Of a stretch of DNA of 64,000 bases, positions 11,762-21,695 are shown in pieces. The notes below the pieces were generated by a model. That model ran no database searches, was not told where the DNA came from, and worked only from the letters and a program-made list of their open reading frames with translations. Location of the stretch: NCBI GenBank assembly GCA_015039465.1, contig MU130477.1, positions 241,328 through 305,327 of the forward strand, in the 5' to 3' direction. The translations under genes and the position numbers were made by a program. This DNA comes from Phlegmacium glaucopus. Its lineage: Eukaryota > Basidiomycota > Agaricomycetes > Agaricales > Cortinariaceae. How positions within the stretch are numbered: position 1 is the stretch's first letter; each line of letters opens with the position of its first letter.

Positions 11762-12940
11762 ATGCCGGGTGCTAGCCAGCTGGTTCGACGGAGTGGCCAC
11801 CTTGCTCTTCTTGACTCATTACCTGTAACCTCAACATCAGTGGCACTAGCTATGTCTTTGTTAACGTGCACCATCAAACACGATGGAGTCGTCCATAATC
11901 CATTGGGCGCGGGATCCTACGTTTTCAAGAATCATTTCGTCCCTCATTTCCTCCAATACTGCAAAAAAAAGTCCCTCATTTTCCAATTTGGGGCGCAACC
12001 CAATAGCTCCCCTCACATTGGTACAATCGCGACATTTGCTGTGGCTTTTGCAATTGCAAGCCGCGTTCAGGATCGGGATGTGCTTATATCACTCGACATT
12101 GTAGATACAGCGCCATCAGAACAAGTCAACATCGACGGCACCATCTACCAGAAGAGCCAACGCCATACGAAAGAGATGGATAGTTACATGGAAGATTACA
12201 AGGTCATCATGGCCTCCCTACATAAATACTGGGGCGTCAGGTACAGGATACGGACCCAGATAGAGTTTTTGAATGATCCGGAGGTGGTAGTGGCCGTGAA
12301 GAAGATAATTGATCAGCGACAGGAACTCGGAAGGTCCCTGGCTCCTGAACATAGATGCCTCGGAATTCGCTCGATATGCCCTGTGGATGAGTGCGGCCTA
12401 GCAGACAAACATGGCCTAGGAAATGTTTACGAAGGAACGATGATTAAATTTTATTGTCCTCATCATGGCGAGTACAGCGTCGACATTTCTGATATTGAGG
12501 CGGTTGCGAAACTCGAATTCAATACTCCTCTTCGAAATCTCCTCCGAGCGATGGTCTTTGCTAGCGACGAGAGGTCTGACTGGGTCCGAGTCACTGGTTC
12601 CGACTATTCTGGTTATTACCAGGAACAGCTCTTATGGCGGCACATCCCTCAGTCTCCCATCATCGTCTACGCCCCGCTAATCCTTGACTGGTCCGGAGTA
12701 AAGATCTCCAAAAGCCTCTACGTGTGTGAAGGGGGCTACGATTATTTGAGCCTCCAGGGACTTGAATATTGCTTGTCATTCAAAAAATTTCAAGCAGAAG
12801 GAAAAGACCTTGATGTATTATTCAAGGAGGTGAACTCCTGGGTGGATAATCCATCGAAATTGTTTCGGTCATATTCGTTAGAACATATTCATGCTCTATT
12901 TGAGCGAGCCGGAAGATGTGATGAGGCAGTGGTGGTATAG
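11762..12940 (+). CDS. Stand-alone class-I aminoacyl-tRNA-synthetase-like protein (intact copy)
   Basis: One uninterrupted frame encodes 392 residues. It carries a HIGH-type motif PHIGT (residues 84-88), a Zn-ribbon-like set (C206-x4-C211 and C232-P-H-H), a substrate-pocket-like block GSDYSGYYQEQLLWR and a KMSKS-type loop KISKS (314-318) in the context DWSGVKISKSL. This order fits a class-I aaRS catalytic core, and the HIG(T/N) spacing with a Zn insert most resembles class-I LysRS-like folds. The C-terminus ends about 70 residues after KISKS, so there is no room for the usual anticodon-binding domain. It is probably not a housekeeping synthetase; it may adenylate an amino acid or act on another carrier. 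Start 11762 is the upstream ATG; an in-frame ATG at 11852 (Met31) is also possible. No intron is needed. Confidence 0.7.
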   Translation: MPGASQLVRRSGHLALLDSLPVTSTSVALAMSLLTCTIKHDGVVHNPLGAGSYVFKNHFVPHFLQYCKKKSLIFQFGAQPNSSPHIGTIATFAVAFAIASRVQDRDVLISLDIVDTAPSEQVNIDGTIYQKSQRHTKEMDSYMEDYKVIMASLHKYWGVRYRIRTQIEFLNDPEVVVAVKKIIDQRQELGRSLAPEHRCLGIRSICPVDECGLADKHGLGNVYEGTMIKFYCPHHGEYSVDISDIEAVAKLEFNTPLRNLLRAMVFASDERSDWVRVTGSDYSGYYQEQLLWRHIPQSPIIVYAPLILDWSGVKISKSLYVCEGGYDYLSLQGLEYCLSFKKFQAEGKDLDVLFKEVNSWVDNPSKLFRSYSLEHIHALFERAGRCDEAVVV

Positions 12941-13090
12941 AAGGAGTGGGGTGTGTGCGTCTATCTTTCATCATCTATGTGATATTTTATACTCACATCT
13001 GCCATAGTCTTCAGATCTCTTCTATCTTCGGACTCGCGAGCGTTTTTGGGATTAGCTTAAGACATATACATAATTGGGCTCAATTATACA
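12941..13090. other. 3' flank of the aaRS-like gene
   Basis: Presumed 3' UTR, conserved after the third copy at 28,689-28,850. No gene is seen. Confidence 0.4.
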
Positions 13091-13500
13091 TTACAAGTGA
13101 TTGTTAAACTTTCGGCTGCTGTAGACCTTGATAAACGCTTTGTTAAACTCTGGGTTTGCAGGCGTGGAGCTAGTCATAGCGCTTGTGGAAGATTCGGCTG
13201 GGAGTTGTCTAGAAGATGCTGAAAGGGATGTTGGATTGTGCATGGTCTCTATCATTTCCAAAGGACGTTACATCTAAATGAAATCTCTTGAAGAAACCAG
13301 AAGTACAGCGAAAGCTTAAGTGAACATTGAGAAGACGGAAGATACGATAGCCAGAGAATAGCAATATTTTGGCAACGTTCGAGGTTATTAGACAGCAAAG
13401 TAATAGGTTCAGCACAATTCCTTGACATCGTAGCCACTAGCTCGGAGATGATGAACTAAAAAAAATCGGCATGAGTTTATAATCTTCTGCCTCGAAAACG
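13091..13500 (-). pseudogene. Duplicated minus-strand coding remnant, unknown protein (copy 1)
   Basis: A minus-strand segment reads SGFFKRFHLDVTS and, after a one-base shift, LPAESSTSAMTSSTPANPEF to a stop at 13091. The paralogue at 28,852-29,151 reads through the same point without the shift (GNDIDMHNPTSPSASSRQLP), so an extra base near 13,245 breaks this copy. The upstream part looks hydrophobic (IAILWLSYLPSSQ) and could be the C-terminal part of a small membrane protein. The family is not recognised and the 5' exons are not resolved. Confidence 0.3.
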
Positions 13501-14656
13501 TATCAAGAGATGAACATACACAAGAGCCATAAGGCAGTTTTCATGAGCCGACCCGACACAGATTGGTGACCGCAGAACGCCAGACTGATAGAGAGAAGAG
13601 AGGTGGGACGAAAGGATGTATATTTGAAAAAAAAATTCTTGGGCATAAATTAAGACTAGAAGAAACTGCTTTTGAGGCTCCGCAAGACTCGACGCCGGTG
13701 GGCGCTTATCCATTGATGCTGTTGTCACCTATAGTCAAAAAGCAGTAAAAGTCAATAATGCTGTAAATTATGATTTTGATACCTATAGCGGCTATTTTTT
13801 TATTGTCTAGCAGCGCTAGCGGTGTTAACAGCACGAACTGCTCGAGTCACTCATGGTAGACTCCCAGTTGAGAGAGGCACGTTTTGCGGAGAACATTGCC
13901 ATAATCTGAAAATATCAAAGCAAGAGCTTCCAACTTCCCAACTTCCTTCAATTAACCCTGGAACTCCCCCCCAAAAAAAAACCAAGGACGCACGTTGCAT
14001 GTACTTAGTCCGACAAATATACCACGGCGTCTACCAATTGGCTGCAAGATCTATTCCAGTTGGGCATGAGGACCAGCCCCTGTATATCTGGGAAGCTGGA
14101 AGATAACTGAACCACTTCTAAAGAACGCATAGTATAGCATGTTAGAGACTCGGAGAAGTGAGGGATTTGATCCAACAAAGGAGCTACCTACCAGATAGAC
14201 AGCCTGAGAGCGGTGTAGTACTAGTATAGCTATCAGAAGGAAATTTGGAAACATAGGTTCTTGGAGAGATCTGATAAGTCGTGAGTATCATCCCAAGTTC
14301 ATGGTCATCCAGAACGTTTTGAAGGGACGTGGGGGACTTCTGTATATACTATTCAAAACCGACAGCACGGTGCTAATCGCGTGGGACTCCCCACGTGGCA
14401 ATCCCTTACCATCAATGACGAACGCTATGCACGGCACGTGACCGCGTCACTCTTAGTTTGTTGATGTCATGCCACAAACGCGCTTTACCTATTGCCAACA
14501 CTTGACCTAGAGCGCCAGCCACATTTGAACGTTTCTTCTTACTCTTTCTTTAATTGCAAGTAACTATTGTTCCGATCTCCCGTCTTCATATGTTGACTCA
14601 ATTTATCTTACGGAACAGCACCAATAATCTTGTGATTCTCCGAGTCTCCCGTGACT
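13501..14656. other. Duplicated non-coding or degenerate block upstream of the PUA-like gene
   Basis: It matches about 29,350-30,481. A frame starting ATGGTAGACTCCCAGTTGAG near 13,855 is broken here by a stop, while the second copy reads on (KISKQELPSS, DARCMYLVRQIYHGVYQLAA). A further coding-like piece (REYHPKFMVIQN) lies near 14,280. These may be exons of a dead gene. No function is recognised. Confidence 0.35.
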
Positions 14657-15300
14657 ATGCCTGTTCAACGCCAACAAAAAATTACATCTATATTCCGGAA
14701 ACATGCCTCTGAATCACACAAAAACACATCGGAGACCGCGAAATCCAAAACGAAACTAAAAAAACCCAACCCGCCGTCAGTAAAGACCGATATTGTCATT
14801 TCCATTAAGACACCGCATATGGACAATATTGTTTCTCGCGTGAAAAATCATGAGTTTCGGAAATATAATATTTCGAGTAATATTGAGCGAATGTGGTACG
14901 CCTTTTCATCTTCGGTAGATATGCGGTCGTGTGCTTAATTTAGTTGCTGCAGGTTCTACTCATCGGCTCCAGACCAAACATTGCGCTACATTGCTGTAAT
15001 CAGGTATGCTTATACCCTTCTTTTCTGGAGTGTATATATGCTGATAAAGAGAATTTCAGTAACGGCAAACACCCTGGCGAAGTTAAAGATGAAGGAGGTC
15101 TTGGAAATTCCGACTTCAACCAAGGTCTAAAAGAATCAAAATTTGCATACGAGATACTTCACCTGTACAAGGTGCATACACCTTTAACTGCACCTGAGCT
15201 CAAAGAAAAGTATAAGATATCGCCACCACAGCGATTCACTTATTTGCCAGGTGCACTGGCAGATGCTATTGTATGGGATGAACAGGAAATGCTGTTTTAA
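14657..15300 (+). CDS. PUA/ASCH-like domain protein (intact copy, three exons)
   Basis: Exons at 14657-14895, 14953-15003 and 15060-15300 join with GT-AG introns of 57 and 56 nt to give 176 residues. The domain opens with DIVISIKTPHMDNIVSRVKN, then HEFRKYNISSNIERMWFYSS, LRYIAVISNGK, GLGNSDFNQGLKESKFAYEI and PPQRFTYLPGALADAI. This is the layout of fungal PUA-superfamily (ASCH/EVE-like) proteins, which usually bind modified nucleic acid or RNA. The N-terminal 50 residues are basic and Ser/Thr/Lys-rich, and start MPVQRQQKITSIFRK, which resembles a degenerate PCNA-interacting (PIP) box. ATG 14657 is preferred. It follows the aaRS-like gene in the same cassette. The RNA- or DNA-binding role is inferred from the family. 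Confidence 0.7.
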
Positions 15301-15856
15301 AAATGACTGTTATGCAGTACTTAGGAATTGGAAAGGTGCTGTTACTTGATTGTCATAAAATTACTCTATTCGTCTTTCTTCTTGTACAATATAGGATTTG
15401 GAAACTTTGACCGACAACCTCATGTCACCGTCATTCTTTAACATATCTGTGCGCAGTTACTCAGCTTTTGTTAGCATCTCCGGAGGATTGCTTCTAGCGT
15501 CACATATTGCCCGGACTGCACTAATCTTTTAGGGGCAATTCTGCTGAAGCTCTGCTCCATAATCGGCGGCGCGCCATATTCCGTGTTACGGAATTCGGAA
15601 ACAATATTCCATGACACTACTTGGCCAAAACCACGTCCACGTCCATGTTCATATCATTGAAACCAGTGCTTAGCACTTAACTCTTCTGAAATTTCGAACT
15701 GAACACCTTCAATAGCTCTTGTACTTTGTGACTGTGCAGCAATCAACTCAGTGGGCATGGAAACATTCTTATACTTCACACTGGGCCTTAGGCGTGCCCA
15801 TTAACAGCACAGCCTGCCATACTCGGTATCAACTGCGAATATGCTTGTTCAGACTC
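15301..15856. other. 3' flank of the PUA-like gene up to the Hsp70-like fragment
   Basis: No gene seen. It is closely repeated at 31,119-31,698. The duplicated similarity ends around 15,856, where Hsp70-like copy E begins; in the other unit it ends at about 31,698, where unique sequence starts. Confidence 0.5.
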
Positions 15857-16820
15857 CCTGAAACGGTATTGTTGCTGAATATTGAGGGAAAATAGAACTA
15901 AATCATTGTTTTAGCATCGGAGAATACTTACTCGTGGTTTTTAGGACGGACAACATTCAGCCCAAGGGGAGTAAGCGCCTCGTGTACCTTGGGTGAATAG
16001 CCAGTCACTAGCCGCGAACTCGCCCACGAGCACGACATGCTAAATTCACAAATTTGAAAACGATTCTTTGGAGGACAACATACAAAGCTTACCGAGATCG
16101 GTTTGTGTGCAATCTTCTTCTGGTCAAGGACTGCTTTGACAATACAATCCATCGAAGGCTGAAAGAATTGGGCTACGTCAGACCTAAAAAGATCGAGGTC
16201 GGGCACATTCGAATCTAATCAACAGAGAGGACCGACCCCATCAACTTCAGTTGACCGAAGCGAATGTTATGACTATGTTGTCTCTAGTTGATCCAAATCT
16301 GACGTATTCCCCATACCGAAGTTTGGTTGTCTTGTCAAAACAACGGACGATATGGTCCAAATCTTCGAGAAAAAGTGAATCAGCCAAGTAACCTAGGTAA
16401 AGAGGATCAATCATAATATGATAGTCATAGTTTGGTGGAGACATACTCTCCAAGAACAGTCTTGCATGAATGGTGACGAAAACAGAACCAAAGAAATGAC
16501 CTGATGTGCAATGAGCGTAAGCAGGAATATTTCAAAACAATGGTAACGGACATTGTGGAGTAGCTATTTCTTCAAAGCTTTCCTTTGGCGAATTCAGGTT
16601 TCTGCTATACGAACTAACGTCGATGATGTCATCTCCTGCATCGACGATCACGATACCATCACCGTTATAGCGATATGATTATAGTATGGTCATCTATTGG
16701 AAGGCGACTCAGAAGTCTTGAAAAGGTTTATCTATAAGAAATACTACTATATTTCGTTCCCACATCGAATGCAACCACCAATTTACGTCGAGATCCGTGA
16801 TAGACCGACCTGATCGACAT
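15857..16820 (-). pseudogene. Hsp70-like copy E (truncated, internally deleted)
   Basis: The start region at 16820 keeps exon 1 (DVGTTYS-type). Just inside intron 1 the sequence jumps, near 16,676, straight to the end of the exon encoding the phosphate-2 motif. The exons for SKIPTVIYYD and VEVFADFLRYLL (about 780 nt) are therefore missing. The phosphate-2 segment reads VDAGDDIID. Later exons (DHIVRCFDKTTKLRYG, FFQPSMDCIVKAVLDQ, VGEFAASDW) remain, with an extra G near 15,989 (CTTGGGTGAA against CTTGGTGAA elsewhere). Similarity stops at about 15,857 just after NNTVS. It is non-functional as an ATPase and shares its deletion junction with copy G. Confidence 0.8.
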
Positions 16821-17262
16821 GTTAGAGCAGAAAGGGAGATGACGAGAAGAGCGGTTGTTGGACGCCGTCAACAGCTACTTGCATCCACCAGCCTAATGGC
16901 GGCATCATGCTGATCAGGTGAAAGGGGTGCTGTCAGAATGGGCGCAAATCAGACTCGGACGTTGAGGATTCCAGATCTTATCTAGTCACGGAATTGCTGC
17001 AAGATATTGCGGTCATTTACTCTCGCGGTTTGAAGTCCTAGGTGATTGATTCCTGGGCTCGAACATTTGAATTTGAACAACTTTCAGCTGCACAGTGCAG
17101 AAAGAGGTACGTAAAGGAGCTTCGTGAAGGTCGAACTTTAAAAAAGGGCTAGGCACAAGGTCACATGTCGGTTTTTAATATAAAAAAAAATCATATATAA
17201 TATTATTATTATATTGAACCAACTTTGAACAGGTTATTATTTAATTCACCTCCCAGAAATCC
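16821..17262. other. Upstream module of copy E / 3' flank of copy F
   Basis: No gene. It closely matches 23,136-23,600 (upstream of copy G) and more loosely the regions upstream of A and C, including TGGCGGCATCATGCTGATCA and AGCTGCACAGTGCAGAAAGAGG. Confidence 0.5.
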
Positions 17263-19884
17263 TTATGTACAAACAGTCCCATAAATATTGATACCACTCT
17301 CGCATTCTTCGTCGTCAAGGTCATATATAATCTTCGTCGGGCTCCTACAATGAAAGATAAAATAAAAGTATACAAGTTGAAGCAAGCCAACTGCAAAAAA
17401 AAACGATTTTTCAACATACCGTTTCTCAACTCCCTAAAAAAAACCACATCGTCGGCAGTGAATCCAATATCATTGTTCGTTTGAAAAGGATGAAGAAACC
17501 ACTCACGTTCTCCATCCAAGCTAGATATACTTTGATCTCGGTCGTTCCGAACAAAAGAACCATATCGAAATGAACCCTGTAGAAAATTCCCTTTCCCCCA
17601 ACTTTAGGTCGAGGAAATACAGGTATCCGAGAAAGATCGGCCTGTATGGTACCGAGCTTCATGTAATTACCTGCAAAGAAATAATAATAAGGTCATCAAT
17701 GTAGGTTGACAATGGTGGATGTGGTTTTGGTGACTCAACCGGTATCAACATCTTTCCACCTTGGAGTTGCGATGTTTCCTCGATAACAACAAAGATGGCA
17801 AGTAATGGATCCAAATCCGTCTGCCCGCCTTGAGCTTTTGTGAAAAGAATGTTTAAATTCTTCCGTCTCCGAAACTTGAGTATTCTACATAAAAAAGATA
17901 TTTAAAGGAAGGGATATGTAATAATGAAAGGTACGCAACTCACTTTAGGTAAAATAATACTAAAAACGCCACCAATCTTCTTCTTCCCAGAGGCGGAGGT
18001 GAACACCATGTGAGACCGTTCCTTGTGGTCTGAAGCAGTTGGATCGTATTGAATGTTGCGGAAGATGCCATATATGAACTTAGAAACGCGAGTTCTCACA
18101 AGGTGGTCGAGGTAAAATGAAATCGCGCCATCTGACACGGCTTTGTTTCTGAATGTTGATTGGGGCGGGAACATGAATACCGACTCATCTTGTTCTTGAA
18201 GAAGACTCACACGTGGGTTTCAGGACGGACGATGTTCAGCCCGAGAGGAGTAAGCGCCTCATGTACCTTGGTGAATAGCCAGTCACTGGCTGCGAACCCG
18301 CCTACAAGCACGACATGCTAAATTCACAAGAATTTGGAAAATAGTATTTCGGTAAACGGTGTGCAAAACTTACGGAGATTGGTTTATGTGCAATCCCTTT
18401 TTGATCAACGACTGCTTTGACAATACAATCTACGGAAGGTTGAAAGAAGTCTGCCATGTAAGACCTAAGAAATTTTGAGCTACGGCACATTCCAGTCAAA
18501 TCAATGGGGAAGAACTGACCCCATCAACTTCAGTTGACCGAAGCGAATGTTATAACTCTCATCATTGTCTCTAGCCGACCCAAATTTGACGTATTGGGGT
18601 TCCGAGGCTGTCCTAAACCGAAGTTTGGTTGTCTTGTCAAAGATACGGATGATATGATCCAAATCGTCGAGAAAAGGTGAATCAGCCAAGTATTCTAGGC
18701 AAAGAATTAATCAATGATATAATAGGCATAGTTTGGAAGTGACATACTCTCCAAGAACAGCTTTGCACGCATGCTGACAAAAACAGAACCTTCAAAATGA
18801 CCTAATGTACAGTGAGTGGAGGCAGGAAATTTCCTAAGTAATGAAGGATAATTGACATTGTGGAGCAGCTATTTCTTCAAAGCTTTCCTTTTGCGAATTT
18901 GAGTCTCTGCTATACGAACTTATATCGATAGTTCCACCGCCTGCATCGACGATCACGATACCATTATCATTCTAGTGATGTGAGTGTTCTGTCTGGATAC
19001 TTTGACTTGGACTGCCTACATACCGTGATTGCGCCGGCCGGCAATCCATTCTGGACAGAGAAATGCAAGCTAGCCTCTCCTTCCGTCACGAACGAGATGC
19101 GAGAGTGACCACTCGTGTTATCAGGAACAAGATCCGCTAACACTGCAGCTCGACGCATCTCACTCTGCTGTGCGCCCTCCCATCCGTTCGGATGCGAAAG
19201 AACGAAATCGATCTGAGATTTCACCGAGTTCCATAGGTCGGTACCATTAACATGGGTATCTTGAATGTAACTGGATGCACATTCCAGGAGGTATCTGAGG
19301 AAGTCTGCAAAGACTTCTACCACTGTCTTGTTGGGTGGAAGTGGGGGGATTCGGAGATCACCACTGATACTACAACCAGCGCCAACTTTCGATCTAAGGT
19401 GCAGTTTAAACCTGGAAAAATCAAGCTGATGATGAATAAACGTCATAGCTTGGAGCCGCATTAGTGCGATTACAATTCAGCTTTCACCCAGTTCTCATCT
19501 TCAGCTACCTCGTAGATGCCCTCTTGCATGGCTTCCGCACCCACTGCTCTAACCTTCCCACTCCGATCGTAGTAGATCACGGTAGGGATTTTCGAGGCTC
19601 CGTTGGTTTGCTCATGTGCAGGAAATCTACATCCATAGTCAATGCCTGATGATCGATATCACTGACTGGTATAGGGATAGTACTACTGAACCTTGTAACT
19701 CCTTTGATTTCGGGAACCTGACCAGGATCGAGTACGCTGTGATTACAGTATGGTCATCTGTTGGAAGGCGACTCGGAAGGCTTGAAAAGATTTACCTATA
19801 AGAAATCCCACTATATGTCGTTCCCACATCGAATGCAAGTACCAATTTACGTCGAGGTCCACGATAGACTAATCTGGGCGACAT
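17263..19884 (-). CDS. Hsp70/HSPA12-like ATPase, copy F (complete)
   Basis: Start 19884 gives MSPRLVYRGPRRKLVLAFDV followed by GTTYSGISY. Subsequent exons read PEIKGVTR, GASKIPTVIYYDRSG, NKTVVEVFADFLRYLLECAS (19461-19010), IVIVDAGGGTIDIS near 18,930 (intact phosphate-2), LADSPFLDDLDHIIRIFDKT, MADFFQPSVDCIVKAVVDQ, VVLVGGFAASDW, DGAISFYLDHLVRTRVSKFI, CYRGNIATPRWKDVDTG and DMVLLFGTTEIKVYLAW. The last exon runs IIYDLDDE and then about a dozen extra residues to a stop at 17263. All junctions seen are GT-AG and in frame, so this copy is probably expressed. It is very similar to copies H and I. Confidence 0.8.
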
Positions 19885-20229
19885 GTTAGAGAAGAAAGGG
19901 AAGCAGCGGCAGGAACAGTTAGCAATGTACTGTGACAGTTGTTGGACTCCACGATGTCAAGAACTACTCGCTAGCACAGCCTGTTGGCGACTTCATCACG
20001 ATGTCATGCAAATCAGGTGAGAGATGGGCGCAAGATGGGGCGCTAAGGCCTTGAGGATTCTAAATGTTATCCAGTCACGGAATTATTGCAGGACATTGAG
20101 GCCTCAGGCCTCAACGTTCAACGTTCAACGTTCAAATCTTGTATTTCATCAGACGCAGGTCCTGATCACAAATTATACTTCTGAGAGAAAAGTCAATGTG
20201 GCGAGAAAGTTTTTAGACCTGTGACAAGA
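19885..20229. other. Upstream region of copy F
   Basis: No gene. It matches the regions upstream of copies D and H. Near 20,105-20,135 an AACGTTCA unit is repeated about three to four times, whereas the copies at about 10,400 and 26,443 have it once. Confidence 0.5.
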
Positions 20230-20237
20230 CGTGAGAC
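20230..20237. repeat. Target-site duplication (left) of the hAT-like element
   Basis: CGTGAGAC abuts the left terminal inverted repeat and recurs exactly at 21014-21021. Confidence 0.85.
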
Positions 20238-21013
20238 AGGACCCTGGGCAATAGGCCAAGAGGCAGGGTCCCAGATTTCAACTTTTTGTCCGGACAGGGC
20301 GTCGCGATTCAGTGCGATTCTTGTCCGGATTGCACCTAGGATCCCAAGATTTTCCAAAAAAATGTCTGGACCGTTGACCTAGCTATTTTTTGGCCCAAAT
20401 TTTGTCCGGACTGGTAGATCAAGCCTCCTAGGCTCAAAAAAGGTCTGTACTGCTCTTGCCCGCGGCCCGCCTCGAAAAGTACAATTCTGGCTTGGAATAA
20501 GCATATCCTATCATTTACGAGTAAACAAAATTATTTTCATATTCAAGATTTCCACCCTGCTTTCAAAACAATTTAATAGCAGCATGAAAAGTACAGGCGC
20601 TTCGTCCATAATAAGAGAGCAGTTGACTGAAAGGAGCTAAAGGAGTTTCTGGTCAGGAATGCCTGACTGAGAGATGCGAATCTTTGTTTTACAAAAATTA
20701 TCATGATTATTTTACTAAGTCCAGAATAACATACAGCAAAGAAAAAAGTAATCAGAGAGGGAGTTGAACCGGCAGATATTGAGTCATTCGTACGCTCAAC
20801 AGACTTCACCATACTATAGCATATTAATACCCTAAAATTTGTCCGGATGGGCAACTAGCCTATCACAATTTTCCCAAACTTGTCTGGATTCTGGCACTGG
20901 CTGCCCAAAAAATTTCGGCAAATCTTGTCCGGATTGACTCTAGCCGTCCGTCAAAAAAGCTTGAATCCTGTCTGGATTCGGACCCTGCCTCGAGGCCTAT
21001 TGCCCAGGGTCCT
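20238..21013. mobile_element. Non-autonomous hAT-like DNA transposon (776 bp)
   Basis: The termini are 34-bp inverted repeats beginning AGGACCCTGGGCAATAGGCC with two mismatches between ends, flanked by the perfect 8-bp duplication CGTGAGAC. An 8-bp duplication fits the hAT superfamily. Each terminal repeat itself contains a smaller inverted pair (GGACCCTG / CAGGGTCC). The subterminal zones carry many copies of a TGTCCGGA / TGTCTGGA motif at both ends (20,280-20,450 and 20,835-20,990), a pattern typical of transposase-binding subterminal repeats. No transposase reading frame is present. The interior is AT-rich and holds a Pol III B-box-like site. It interrupts sequence upstream of the truncated second aaRS-like copy. 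Confidence 0.85.
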
Positions 21014-21021
21014 CGTGAGAC
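21014..21021. repeat. Target-site duplication (right) of the hAT-like element
   Basis: Exact CGTGAGAC match to 20230-20237. Confidence 0.85.
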
Positions 21022-21695
21022 TCGATATTATGTAAGTATGACCTATTTTCGCGCATCTCATATCGACGACTGGTCACGAGTCTAGTAAGTTTCCTGCTCA
21101 GATGAATGAGTCGTTTCATAGATATCATCATTAATTTAATTTAATTTGGACTTTTGTTTAGAAGTCTAAATTGTGTCTTGCTCTGGCAAGAGGTCAGTGA
21201 TCGTGTGTTCCCTAGAATTATGCTCCAAGTTCCTAGCACCCAATCCTCTCACCCTCAGGCTACGCACAATATTCCACCAGCCTGAAGATGGCATGAGAAT
21301 GCACACGATGATTCAAGGCGCGTGATTTGGAGCAGCTACCTTGCTCCCCTTGTATACTGTTCGCTATAGATGTGCACAATTTCTTCCCCTCACAGATCTC
21401 TGCAGAGAAGTCGAGCTGTCATGCAGCCAGATTCTTGCTTCCCTCCAATCTCAACCTAATCCAAATTCAACACTGTCACTCTATGGGTTGCATGGTACCA
21501 CTTAGCATTCCTTCAAGCGATCGCTACCAATGATAGATCACCAATATCATCTAACTCCAAGTCGGTAAGCATCGATTTCTTTCTCAACCAGATGTTTACT
21601 TTGTTCTAATCACATTTTGTCCCTTATTGCTGCCCGTCCGTCTCTTTGTCCTCAATTTTCGTGAGCTTCTCTTGTTTATTCTAATGAACGACTTA
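21022..21695. other. 5' flank of truncated aaRS-like copy 2
   Basis: No gene. It is homologous to the upstream regions at about 11,100-11,360 and 26,560-27,060. Similarity breaks at about 21,696, where an ATCTTATC-type junction jumps directly into the middle of the aaRS-like gene. Confidence 0.45.
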
